64,000 nucleotides of DNA from Cheiracanthium punctorium (GCA_038373885.1 JAWZYV010015836.1:992001-1056000); one strand, 5' to 3'; shown: positions 11,078 to 22,029, counted from the first letter of the stretch. The notes: generated by a model not told the origin, from the letters alone. Made by a program: numbers and translations.

Positions 11078-14000
11078 ACAATTTATTCGCCCACAATTTC
11101 AAATTTTTCAATCTTTGTAATGTTCTGTAACTTTCCCCCTGAAAATAAATTCTTTCATCACCGTCTGTAGAATTTTAATATACTTAATCCGATAAAATTG
11201 CCCTCTGTGATTTTTTTTAATCTTACTGCTTCCGCATGCGGTTGCATTAGCATACATTGATGCGTTATTTAATAACTTGAACCGAAATGATCGAAGAGCG
11301 CGCCTGCTGAAATGTTGAGGTTTAGAAATTAGTCGAAGAATTCAAAAAAAAAAACCTTTATCACTTTATTTTTTATTGCATTTTATACTACTTCCTATTT
11401 TTATTCCCTATTATCTAAATGTTACAAATATAATATTTTCAAACAAAATTCACATAAAATCTATTGCTTCGGATATTCAATTATCTGGAATCAGGCGTTT
11501 CCGAACACCTCGGGCAATCAAATCTGGTATAAGTTAATTATCAAGAAGTATTTACGAAAACAACATTTGGTATATGTTGAAAACCGGGAGTATTTTTAGA
11601 TTAATATCTATCAAATAACTTTACATAGTCTAAAAGATGGTCTTTAGGTACAAAAAAAATATGTTCTGTGTATTTTAGATTGATGTTAATATCCGAAATT
11701 CACATTTGTAGTTATAGAGAAAAAAAAATCTTTTTTTTTTAATCTGTAAAAATGTTTTAAATGTTATAGATTTTTATACTTAAGTTAATGTATTTATAAA
11801 TGTAAACTCAAAAATAAAGGAAATACCTGGAAGATGTCACAGGTTATACAATATCAAACTATGTAGCCTCGAGACTACTTTAAGGCCTAAAACCGCCGCC
11901 GAGAGTTAATATTTCTTATTTTACCAGCTATTTCAAAACGGAAATCGAACTCGGCTGATCACTTAAAAAGATATATTTTACTAAGTCTATAACAATCGGA
12001 AATGAAAAATTGTGCTTTCGAAAAAATTACTGTCTTCAACTGCTTATCATTCAACATAAGATATAGTGTTGACATTTTGCGACCTACTTATTTCAGATCA
12101 TTACATCAAATATTTCTATAAGCACATTCATTATTCAAGCACATTTCTCTTGTTTTATAATATTTTACTTTACAGAAGATATATAATGTATAAAAGAGGA
12201 ATAAAGATAATATGTACCTTCTGTATTACGTGACGTATCCTACAATCAACTTACAATCCTTTCAATTAATAATATACCTACGTTTCTATTATCGACTTTC
12301 TGCATGTATGTGATATCTTGTTCGTCGAACTTCGTATGTTTCTTCTTAGATAAACCCATTATGAAAAATATGCTTAAATGTATTCTTGTCACCCATACAT
12401 AATTTATTTTCCTGTTAAAAATCGATTCCTTAAAGCAGGTTCAAGAAACTGCAGTACTTTTAAGGTTCAAAAGACATAAATACTAATGTATCTACTGCTA
12501 CTAATAATCTATCTCCTGCATTATCTTATAACATTATATTATATTTATTTCAAAAGTAAATTTAAAATTACATTGAGAATTAAATCATGATTATTTCAAA
12601 ATTTAATTTAAATCTGACGAATATATTTGAAATTGTTTCAGTTAAAACCCCACAATTAATCTTAATTTAAAAATTTAAAATCATTCGCATTATTATCGCA
12701 TATGTGCTCGTGTTTTTAATAATTCAATAGCCAAAATTTTAGACAATAGCTAATATCCTGCTTTTAATTTTGGAAATAATATATTAATAATTTCTTGCAG
12801 CATACGTCTTAACATATTAAATTTTACTACTTTATTTTCAATTAACAGCTATAAATGAAAGTGAAAATATCCTTTAAACAATTAAAGCAGGAGACGCAAC
12901 TATTCAGTATTTTTTTAATTATCATGTAAATAAATGTATTGTAATATTCATTCATTAGTGACTTCATGGCAGAGATTATTTGTGAAAAAAAAATTATTAC
13001 AAATGATTATTTTTTTCACAAGGGTGATATTTTTTTATTAATGTATTAAATTTAATGAAATGCAGGATTTTTAAATATACTGAATTTAGAACCTAAATAG
13101 TCGTTCAAACACAACATTTAGAAATACTATATAATGTGTGTATTTGTACTTCTAAGGTCATAATTAAGCATGTCAAGCTTTAAAAAAATATGTCCCTCCC
13201 CAATTTAATTCAAGATGTTTTTTTTTTATTCTTATAAATATAAACCGACGCGTGGAATTTTTTAGATTTTAAAATTATCTTCAGAGGATGCAAAAAATTT
13301 TACATTCACTTCAATTGTCAATCAGTTTCAATTTAAATTATCAGTCGCCAGATTAAGAGATGGATACTTTGTAGTTTGGTAAATGCAGGATACAACACTG
13401 AAAAAAGAAAAAGGATTTTCTTTATATCTGAAAAATAAATTCTTTATTTTTCAGATAATACGTTTTATAATAACGGTTTTGCAAATTTTATATTTGTGAA
13501 ATTTAAAAAATACGGTTAAATATGCACACATGAACAATATCTATCTAATTTAAGAACAAGCAAAACACTGTATATTATTATTAAAGGTTTGATATTGCAT
13601 AAAATGCACGAAGCAGACAATATTTTAACGGAGAAACCAGAAGATAATATTTTATCATTAATAACAAAATTCCTTAAATACAATAGCTTATATTATATAA
13701 ATATTTTTCATTGAAAATGTACTTCATTTCCTTACCACTTCAGAAAGTGTTCTTAAATGCCAAGAATAGCTGAAGGATAGTAAATATTATCAAATGCTTG
13801 CATGTACTTCAGTTCTAAATCAAGAAAGTTCCCAGAACTCCATGTGAAAATATATCAATGGAAACTCATTCTATTAAATAGAAAAAACCGCAAAAATAAA
13901 TCCTCTACTCAGATAGGTATTACTTTTTCCTATACACGACTTCTCTGTAAAACTAAGCACATAGTAATACGGGTTAGAGTCGATAATTTTTTTTTTTACT

Positions 14001-14718
14001 ATATAATAGCATTTTTGAAATTTTAACCGATGTAATAAAATTTTCATGCGCATGAGACAGTGAGGAAAAATGCGCTGTTCAATCAGTGCAGTTGAACAAT
14101 AAACAAGAAATGCTATGAGAGTGGAAAAGTTATTTGAGCACTATTTTTCCAAATGAAACAAGTTACATGAAATACGCGATATTAAAAAAAATAATAATAA
14201 TTTAAGGACACGTGCTTGCTAAAGAAAATATATTAATTAATGCACATTAAAAACATCTAAATTATGCATTTTCAATGAAAGACGTATTACTTGAAATATT
14301 TAGTATGGAAATATTATTTATATTTGTTTTGATATTTTCTTCTTATAAATAAAATTTCTCTCTTTCGTATTTTAAGCAAAAGGATTTGCGAGAAATTTTC
14401 TTTTTCCGCTCTGCTTACTATTTCCCAAATAACGGAAATCATAATAATTATAACAGCAAGCATACAAATGAATAAAATCATGGTGTACGTCTAATAATAT
14501 GAAAACGATGGTATTATTTTTGTTTCTTGCAATATATTAGACGAATTCTAATATAAATTAATAAGTTCTTTGATCCAAAACATAATTTCTATAGATCTTG
14601 AATAAGGAAAATATGAAATAAATAGAAAATTGAGGACATATTTTGTATCATAGATTTTAATTAAAGTGATTTAATAAACTTTCATGAACCATGTAAAAGA
14701 AATGTGTGTTTACTAATG

Positions 14719-14719
<1 letters not shown>
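11078..14719. other. 3.6-kb AT-rich stretch, no gene
   Basis: Very AT-rich. It holds two notable hairpins: 12979-13022 (TTGTGAAAAAA pairing with TTTTTTCACAA) and 13426-13458 (perfect 15-bp arms around a TTC loop). Otherwise nothing is recognised. Confidence 0.5.

Positions 14720-14798
<79 letters not shown>
14720..14798. repeat. (AC)n-(TA)n compound microsatellite
   Basis: About 26 AC dinucleotides followed by about 13 TA dinucleotides. It directly abuts the dispersed block that starts at 14800. Confidence 0.95.
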
Positions 14799-14799
14799 G

Positions 14800-15130
14800 T
14801 AAAATTGCTAAACTTACGAATCAAGGAATCATTCAAGAGCAGTTATGGTAGTCCAACATATAAAGAACATAAAATCTTATCCAAAAAAGGCATAAGTAGA
14901 TTTATCCAATAAATATAAAATCCAAACAGAGGTAAAATTTTTAAATGAAATGGAATTGTAAGGAATAAAACAATGGGTAGTAAGTATCGGCTATACTCGT
15001 CAGGACCCACGAACCGAATACTTACAAAAAAAAAAAACAAAAAAAAAAAAAACAGGATTACTTAGCACAAAGGAAACTAAATATGTAACTACGGGGAGAT
15101 ATGCTGTTATCAAAAAACAAAAATGGAGGC
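14800..15130 (-). repeat. Dispersed block A, copy 1 (Penelope-like non-coding end?)
   Basis: Shares with 49750-50120 the opening TATAGTAAAA with CTTACGAATCAA, then GTAGTAAG, CTCGTCAGG with CCCAC, AACCGAATACTTAC, and TACTTAGCACAAAG with GTAACTACGGGGAGA. On the minus strand the conserved core forms a stem (GTAAGTAT with ATACTTAC) around a loop containing CCTGACGAG. In both places it lies on the same side of a Penelope-like coding remnant, about 0.5-1.3 kb away, which suggests it is the 3' non-coding end of that element. Strand is given to match the element. Confidence 0.55.
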
Positions 15131-15393
15131 AAGATGGTCGAAAGCATGAGGCAGGCAGGCAGGGCTTGAAGACAGAGTGAAGAATACTGTTGCCAAAAGA
15201 TGAGGAAAAAGTACCAGATGCCAAATTTCAAAAGTTAAATAATGACAAAAATTAAATAATAAAAAAACGTCACTAATCGCATGCTATATATTATGTATAT
15301 AGTATTAATATGAAAAATGAAAGAATATCAGTAATCCTCCATTCACTTTTTTAATTTTTTAGAAATCAACACACAAGTACTAATAAATATCCA

Positions 15394-15510
15394 CAGGGGC
15401 GTAGCCAGGGGGGGGGGGGATATCGGGATATATCCCCCCCGAAATTTTTGGATTAGTGATGAAATCCCGTCTATTTATAAACATATAAGTTCATATACCC
15501 CCAAAACATT
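15394..15510. repeat. Dispersed block B, copy 1 (DNA-transposon-like terminus)
   Basis: Starts CAGGGGCGTAGCCAGG followed by a G run, then GATATCGGGATATATCCCCC, a short hairpin of G-ATAT against ATAT-C, and continues GAAATTTTTGGATTAGTG. Nearly identical sequence starts at 50439. The opening resembles the ends of some animal cut-and-paste transposons (hAT-like); no partner end or transposase is visible here. Confidence 0.5.
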
Positions 15511-15584
15511 TTTTCCTGCCTGAATACCCATGATTTATAGATTTCTTTTGTTTTGAAATTTTTTAAGAAAACCAGTTTCCAAAA

Positions 15585-16760
15585 CCCAACCTTTACAGCC
15601 AAGAATTCCCAAGAAGACACATTTTTCTTGTATTTCTAATTGCAACTGGGAAATAATAAAGATTTTAGAAGTCTGCTAGGGTAATTATATCTTTAATGCA
15701 GTATTATACAAAGAATACATATTATCAGACTTATAATTACTTGTACAAAGAGACATTACTCTCTCTCTCTATATATATGATTAGCTATAATATATCTAAA
15801 GGCATACATGCTGTAAAATCAGTCAAACTAACTACATTAAAAGCAAATTCATCTCTTTTATGGTATATATTAAAGTTAAGATGTCCATCATCATTTATTA
15901 ATATTTGTTAATCAAGAAAATTAATATCGTTTATTGGTAGAGGATTTTAACTAATTCTAAATTATGAAGATAGGTAATTCACAATATATATGAGTTATGA
16001 TAATTATCAGTAGCTAGAATAATAATATCATCTATATACCTATATAATATAAGTGAGGAGTTATCATAAAGATTCTCATAATTAAATAGATAAAGGTCAG
16101 CTAAATAACTAAAAGTAGATCCACCTTGTGATATACCTAAGTCCTGTACATAAAGTTTATTTTTGTGTAGTATTTAGTTATTGTATTATATAGTTGTATT
16201 GTACAGTACATAAGGATAACATATATTGTGGTCATGTATTAATTGATTCTCTAGAAAAATACGCTCGTTTCAAGCAGGAATTTCAATGTTAACCTGTTCA
16301 ATCCCATGGGTATGAAAATGAACATACTCAACGTCAGCCGAATGATCCTTATTTAAGAAAATTTTTACATTACTACGATGTAAATTAATAGGCAAATGTA
16401 GAGGATTTCTAGTTTGACCAATATAGGTCATTTTACAGATAGTAAAATTAAGTTTATAGACACAATTGCATATTTTACAGAATTAATAGTAAGGTCTACT
16501 ATTGTCTATTAAATCAGAAGAAGCATAAGTACTTATTTGAGTCACTAGTGTTAAACTTAAAAGAAGGTCACTCTCGACTATAATTTTTAAAGTTTTGGTA
16601 GATGGTTGACGGTCTATGAAGTTCCCCCAAAGAACCAATTCATATACCGAGCACATGAACTATCATTACTATTTAAATTAAGTCCATTTTTGTCAGGCAC
16701 GTAAGCTAATTTTGGATTATCCATAATAATCATAATGCAATAATATTAAGTACAATAATA
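15585..16760 (-). mobile_element. Penelope-like retroelement, degenerate, GIY-YIG before reverse transcriptase (Naiad-like)
   Basis: Read on the minus strand, in order: a leader with LAYVPDKNGLNLN (about 16710-16670); a Cys-x2-Cys pair and a GIY-YIG nuclease core with VYKLNFTIC and TYIGQTRN (about 16480-16405) followed by HRSN and HFHTHG; then reverse-transcriptase motifs LGISQGGS (16139-16118), LADLYLF and YRYIDDIII (YIDD at 16038-16027); then NFNIYHKRDEFAFNV (about 15880-15835). Stops and frame changes interrupt it, and much of the finger/palm region before GISQGG is missing. An N-terminal GIY-YIG ahead of the RT is the permuted order described for Naiad-type Penelope-like elements; canonical ones have it at the C-terminus. 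A truncated head-to-tail pair could mimic this order. Confidence 0.7.
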
Positions 16761-17509
16761 ATAATAATAATATTTAAAATTATAAATGCTCTACAAGATG
16801 AGGAATAACAAGAATAATTAATTACTATTAATTAATTACTGGATTGAAAATTACAAAACGATTGAAAGAAAAATAAGAATCGAAATAAAAAATATAAATA
16901 AAGAAAATAAGATACAATTGAAAGAGAGAAAGAAAAAAATATATATATACATATATACAGAATTTACAACAAGCATATAACATACCAATATATAGAGCAT
17001 TTACTAATATAAAAACAACTAGACTCATAATCGGAATTAAGCAGGAATAAAAACGCATATATAGTATTTAAGTTGTAGAGTGGCATTAGTTTGTGTTATC
17101 ACGTATAGAGGGCAGCACATACTGGATTAATTTATTTAAATGCTGAGAAAGAAGTCCTACATGTTAATCTGATATTATATAATAGATAAACCAAAATTTG
17201 GAAAAGAAAGAATATGATGCGAAATATAGGACCTAGTATAGGAATGAACTTCATTCGCACTAGCTATTGCTCAAAATATTTTGACATGAATAATATAAGA
17301 TACATTGTAGTGATATAAATCGCTAAGACAAAATGTGCAAAATTGCCTTCCATCAGTTTTAATATAAAGAGTCTTGCCAAATTATGGCACATATTTTATA
17401 TGTATCTAAAATAAGATTGAATTAAGCGATTAACAACAGTATAAGTATATTCTGTAATAAAAGCACTAAAATACGGATCTTAGTACAGGGCAGAATGCAT
17501 AGTAAAATG

Positions 17510-17517
<8 letters not shown>
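16761..17517. other. AT-rich stretch with (AAT)n
   Basis: A short AAT microsatellite lies near 16756-16772. The rest is AT-rich with no gene; the minus-strand frame at 16828-17058 is hydrophobic, Phe/Tyr/Ile-rich and AT-driven, and could be 5' sequence of the Penelope-like element. Confidence 0.4.

Positions 17518-17543
<26 letters not shown>
17518..17543. repeat. (TA)n microsatellite, left flank of foldback element
   Basis: Thirteen TA units directly before the 5' arm at 17544. An equivalent TA run follows the 3' arm at 19009-19032. Confidence 0.95.
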
Positions 17544-17546
<3 letters not shown>

Positions 17547-17785
17547 ACAGTGAAAACCCGAAATCAGTCAAAACCCGAATTTACTTGGGAAAACGCGTTC
17601 TGACTGAGTGCATCAGGGAAAACCCGAATTAACTAGGCAAAACGCGTTCTGACTGACAGCGCTAGGCAAAACCCGAATTAACTAGGGAAAACACGTTTTA
17701 TTGGAGTAGCGGTAGCACGTTTTCGAGGGGCCCCTACAGCGGAGGCTTATTTTCCAGGGGGCCCCCAAAGCGATGGCTAGACCCA
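17544..17785 (+). repeat. 5' arm of foldback element
   Basis: A 242-bp arm. It has a short extra segment (ATCAGTCAAAACCCG) relative to the 3' arm; otherwise differences are scattered single bases. Confidence 0.8.
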
Positions 17786-18524
17786 CTGATTTTTTTCGGG
17801 TCTCGCAAAGAGCCAGTGTTAGCATATTTTCGAAAGGGGGCCCCCCTACAGTGGTGGCCGGACCCCATGTTTTCACATGTGAATTCAGGAATGTTAATGC
17901 TTTATCCACTAAAAATTGGATCTTGCTCTCCCTTCGAAAATATGCTATTGCTGGCCCTTTGCGAGACCCAAAAGTCCTCACTGTGTCCGGCCACCGCTGT
18001 AGGGGCCCCCCTCGAAAATATGCAAACGCTGGCCCTCTGCGAGACCCAAAAAAATATCAGTGGGTCCGGCTATCACTTCAAGGGGACCCCTGGAAAATAT
18101 TCTAACGCTGGCCCCCTGCGAGACCCAAAGAAATATCAATGGGTCCGGTCATCACTTTAGGGGGCCACTCGAAAATATGCTAACGCTGTCCCCTTGCGAG
18201 ACCCAAAAAATCATCAGTGGGTCCGGCCACCGATGTAAGGGCCCCCTGGAAAATGTACTAACGCTGGCCCTCTGCGAGACCCAAAAAATATCAGTGCGTC
18301 CGGCCATCACTTCAAGGGGCCAACTCGAAAATATGCTAACGCTGGCCCTTTGCGAGACCCAAAAAAACATCACTGGGTCCAGCTATAGCTTTAAGGGGCC
18401 CCCTCAAAAATATGCTAACGCTGGCCCCTTGCGAGACACAAACAAGCATCAGTGGGTCCGGCGCCGCTGTAGGGGCCCCCCGGGAAAATATGCTAACGCT
18501 GGTCCTTTGCGAGACCCAAAAAAC
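17786..18524. repeat. 78-bp minisatellite that switches orientation
   Basis: The landmark GCGAGACCC occurs in forward orientation at 17961, 18039, 18118, 18196, 18274, 18352, 18431 and 18509, a spacing of 78 or 79 bp. Each unit also carries GGGTCCGGCCATCGC, GGGGCCCCCTCGAAAATATG and CTAACGCTGGCCC variants. One unit near 17799 is in the opposite orientation (GGGTCTCGC). A unique spacer at about 17865-17935 marks the switch point. The near-multiple-of-three period keeps several frames open across the array; I treat those frames as by-products and not as genes. Confidence 0.85.
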
Positions 18525-18527
18525 ATT

Positions 18528-18687
18528 AGGGAGTTTGTGCAGGCCCGGTTTCACTCACGGTAACGCTAATGTTAAATGACATTGGACAATAAAATGCATA
18601 AAATGCGAAACATGGTTGGTCAGAATACTCTGTATAGCGGATAGAGTTAGCGTTAGCGTAGAAAGAAACGGTATGCGCAAACTCCCT
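18528..18687. mobile_element. 160-bp MITE nested in the minisatellite, ATT target duplication
   Basis: Begins AGGGAGTTTGTGCA and ends with GCGCAAACTCCCT, giving terminal inverted repeats of 13 bp with one mismatch. They extend less perfectly for about 40 bp (GTTTC and CGTAACGCTAA-type matches). It is flanked by ATT at 18525-18527 and at 18688-18690. Removing the element and one ATT restores the repeat unit (AAACATT-ACTGTGTCC against AAACATCACTGGGTCC in a neighbouring unit). This gives direct evidence of insertion into an existing unit. Three-base duplications occur in PIF/Harbinger and CACTA superfamilies; assignment is uncertain. Confidence 0.7.
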
Positions 18688-18782
18688 ATTACTGTGTCCG
18701 GCTATCACTTAAGGGGGCTCCCTTGAAAATATGCTTAGCCAAATGCTTAGCTTAGAAAATATGCTTAGCTCCCTTGAAAATA
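18688..18782. repeat. Remainder of interrupted minisatellite unit plus short local duplications
   Basis: Resumes the minisatellite (CTGTGTCCGGCTATCACTT) and contains repeated GAAAATATGCTTAGC motifs, a small local rearrangement before the 3' arm. Confidence 0.6.
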
Positions 18783-19008
18783 TGGGTCCGGCCATCGCTT
18801 CTGGGGGTCCCCTGGAAAATATGCCTCCGCTGTAGAGGCCCCTCGAAAACGTGCTACCGCTACTCCAATAAAACGGGTTTTTCCTAGTTAATTCGGGTTT
18901 TGCCTAGCGCTGTCAGTCAGAACGCGTTTTGCCTAGTTAATTCGTGTTTTCCCTGATGCACTCAGTCAGAACGCGTTTTCCCTAGTTACTTCGGGTTTTC
19001 ACTGTAAC
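18783..19008 (-). repeat. 3' arm of foldback element
   Basis: A 226-bp inverted counterpart of the 5' arm; ends CGGGTTTTCACTGTAAC, followed by (TA)n to 19032. Confidence 0.8.
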
Positions 19009-19032
19009 ATATATATATATATATATATATAT

Positions 19033-20157
19033 AATATCCGCTCTTATATTAAACGAGGAATGTTTGTGGGTGTGTGTGTATGTCCGAACGATCTCGAAAA
19101 CTGCTCTAAGGATTCTTTTTAAATTTCGTACCTGGGGGTTTTTTGAGCCTCTGAAACGATTGAGCTAGGTCAATTGATTAAAAAAACTCTCAAACGCTCA
19201 AAATTTAAAATTTAAAATTTTTGGACGGTAGCGCCATCTATTGAGCGTTTGAAAAACACACTTGATGCAATCTTCCTAAAAGGGACGCTCAAATAAGTTT
19301 GGGGCGGATTAAAAAATACACGCCATCGATATATAATAGTAAAAATTAATTTCGCAAAGAAATAAAATAAATGGAACTTGATATCAGTACACAGACAAAT
19401 AAATATTTTAGTAACTAGATATATTACACCATTCAGCTACATAAATTTGTTTAGAATTAAAAAGTTATTTTTATTTCAAAATATCGTCCTGGCAACCAGC
19501 GAAAGAAAAAGAGAAAAGAGTCTTCGTTGCCATCCCGCAAGCACCTTGATGTAATATACGTAAATAATTTAATTATTCTTAATTCATAGTTATTATTACA
19601 AAACTATTCGTAAATCTGTGAAAAATTGCCTGAATTTCTTACAATTATCCTTTTGTAACTAACGTAAAGCTAAATGTATTTTCGCGTATATACTAAAACA
19701 ATAAATATTTTTCATGTATTTTATTGATCCATATGATGCGAATTTCAAAAGTGCATAAAAGTATCAGCTTAGCCGAATAATTTAAATGAAAATGACACCC
19801 TTTTCAGTCATTCACAGTAAGAAAAAAGATCCATGAAAAGAACATGAAAATTCCATTTTTTTTTTTTTTTAAATAACGGCACTAGGTTGAATTCTATTTT
19901 AACTGCCTTATTCCGCCAAGTTGACGATAAATATTTAAATGCAGTTACCCTGGCGATTTTTTTTTTTTTTTAATGGGTCAACCGTTTATAATGAAACGAT
20001 GTTCGAAACTCCGATGAAAAAATGATACGATCGATTCCTAAATTGGGCTCGCAGCCGATATTCAAATTAATTTTGCAGATGATCAGCCATCAGTTTAGTT
20101 TTCATTCACTGCAGTTGATGATTTCAACTCATTTATTTTATCATCGTATGGACAACC
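19033..20157. other. Non-coding stretch, nothing recognised
   Basis: Moderately AT-rich with poly(T) runs near 19858 and 19958. The segment at 19050-19330 (TGTTTGTGGGTGTGTGTGTATGTCCGA onwards, quoted here only in part: GTCCGAACGATCTCGAAAAC) resembles the tail of a dispersed repeat but I cannot name it. Confidence 0.35.
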
Positions 20158-20400
20158 TTTTAAAAGTTGCGGGCAGAACTTTACGTTAGTGGCCTACTGG
20201 GCCTACTTCAGGATGTTAGCAAAATAGCGGGCCGTATAATTCGTATTTATATGGAAGTTTTAATGTTTTATATAGGTTTTATACAGGGTTTTGACTTGTT
20301 CTGAGGGCTGGTCCAAAAGCCATGGCGGGCCCCATCCGGCCACAGGCTGGGTGTTGTCCATATGTGGAAGCAGTAAATTGGGAGGCTGAAGTCTGGTTAC
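20158..20400 (+). repeat. Possible hAT-type transposon end (relic)
   Basis: Contains AGCGGGCCGTATAATTCG near 20225 and GCGGGCCCCATCCGGCCACA near 20325, followed by GGCTGGGTGTTGTCCATATG. GC-rich strings of GGGCCG with GTTGTCCA type endings are characteristic of the 3' ends of some animal hAT transposons. No transposase sequence is seen and the call is tentative. Confidence 0.25.
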
Positions 20401-21567
20401 TAAGATATTTTCTAATAATTTTCAATTCTTATTTAGACGTGGATTAGACTGTGTTGTTTTGTGTTGTGTACTATCATTAAACTAAAGGACAAAGCCCTTT
20501 GTGGAGACAATTACAGCGGGCGATAGAATGTCTACACTCAGAATATTTAATATTTACCCACTTAAAATCAAATAACTTCATATTCAATTTTTATTATACA
20601 TCGAAATTCGAATTGTATAATCTGCAGAAACATTTCGTATTCGAAACATTTCGTTTGGTATCAACATCCTCTCCTATATCCATGCTTAATGCGTAGAAAA
20701 CCGTTTTATTTATGAAAAAATGTTAAACTGAGTAGTAATTTAGAAAAGCTATCTTAAGCGAATTGGAATCGTAATTTTTCATCCAAAGCCTGATAACCGT
20801 GACTTCAATGTAACGTCAATGTCACTTGCAATAGATAATTCTGACACTCAAATGATTAGCTTTTTTTATTCTCTTAAATGAAATAGAACTAAAAATACAA
20901 AAAAAACCGCTTAAAAATCTGGGAACGGGTGGATTATCAGATCTTTTCTTTCTTTTTTTTTTTTTCTTTTTTTTTCTTTCTTTTTTTTTCTTTTTTTTTT
21001 ACATAATTATGATAATTTTCAGGCTGATCGCACCAACGAACCGTGTAAATTTTAAGTTATTAGACAATACATTTTTAATCTGTTTGGATGGTAAAAGTTT
21101 TATTTTGAGTGGTTGAACTCGAATTGTGACAGAGTCAGGGATCAGCGTAACTATATAGGAGCGATGTATTTTTGATTTATTCGAAGTTAGAAGTCCATTT
21201 TCTTCAGTCCATCCGTGTGTTCTATTATTGTCAACGTTTAAGTAGTTGTTAGGGTTATTATAAAAGAATACTTTTGATCTATTCTGTTTTTGATTTCATG
21301 ATTTCGAAGTGTCCTTTTGTACTAATAATTTAAATTGCGTTACACTTTTTATTTTCTTAAGCGTGAGTATATAAAATAAAATTATGTTTAAAGCATATTT
21401 ATGTAAGATTATACTTTTATGGCATCTATATTTATGTATCTATAAGATTGAATTTACGTTTGTAGAATTTGTTTATGCATGATGTATTTTCTTTGACTTA
21501 GAAAAAGATAAGTATTTTATGTTTGAATTGAAGCACTATAGAGAAATTTAAATGTGTGAATGTGCAG
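20401..21567. other. Non-coding stretch with pyrimidine-rich tract
   Basis: Holds a T/C-rich tract at 20945-21001. If the exons at 21568 and 22030 are real this is their upstream intron or flank. Confidence 0.5.
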
Positions 21568-21650
21568 TTCAAACGCAAGCAGATGAAACAGATGATTAGT
21601 ATTTGGAAGGAGAACGACATGGAACAGCTAGACGTCGACAAATACTTCGG
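21568..21650 (+). CDS. Candidate exon of an unidentified gene
   Basis: Acceptor GTGTGAATGTGCAG ends at 21567 and a possible donor GTAAAC follows at 21651. Only one frame is open; it starts FKRKQMKQMISIWKENDMEQ and continues LDVDKYF. This is a charged, helical-looking segment with clear codon-like base composition against an AT-rich background. If the donor is not used, the frame stops at TAA 21652-21654 directly after FG. Phase (0 in, 2 out) does not fit directly to the exon at 22030, so either another exon lies between or the two are alternative last exons. No family recognised. Confidence 0.4.
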
Positions 21651-22029
21651 GTAAACAGTCTATGTATCTACAAAGCTGCCACAAATGTGGGTACTTATTG
21701 TCATAGTTTAAAAATTTTTAACATGGATTGCATTCACCCTGGAGCTTTCCATTTTTCTGAAGAGTAAAAACAAAAATTAACCGAAACCATTTTGGGGACT
21801 GTAAGATTGATGTAGGACATTCCGATTTTCCTAATGAATCGGTGTGGTTGTTTCTTCGATGTCACCCACATTTCAAAGAATTCGAAATTTGAAAGCATAC
21901 TTTACAATGGCTTTGTTCACAGTATATGACGAGTGAAACTATTAACGATTTTGGTGTGTACTGCTACGTTGCGAACAGTGTATAACAGACTTGATGAATT
22001 TTTTTTTTATAAACTCATTCATCTGACAG

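Larger units (their letters stand above)
17544..19008. mobile_element. Foldback-type non-autonomous element with internal minisatellite
   Basis: The element opens GTTACAGTGAAAACCCGAA and closes with its reverse complement at 19008. Its arms (17544-17785 and 18783-19008) align almost base for base, including GTTTTATTGGAGTAGCGG, CACGTTTTCGAGGGGCC and AGCGATGGC. Each arm has a 49-bp direct sub-repeat built on AAAACGCGTTCTGACTGA and AAAACCCGAATTAACTAGG. The centre is a GC-rich 78-bp minisatellite. It sits inside a (TA)n run, so a TA or longer target duplication is possible but cannot be proved. No transposase frame is present. Long arms with sub-repeats recall foldback elements such as FB and Galileo; the superfamily is unassigned. 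Confidence 0.75.

Noticed and set aside
14706..14912. Frame across the (AC)n-(TA)n run (poly Thr-His and Ile-Tyr)
   Set aside because: Pure microsatellite translation.
18060..18563. 167-codon frame across the minisatellite as a repeat protein
   Set aside because: Explained by a 78-bp period that is a multiple of three; occasional 79-bp units break the pattern, and similar frames occur on the opposite strand.
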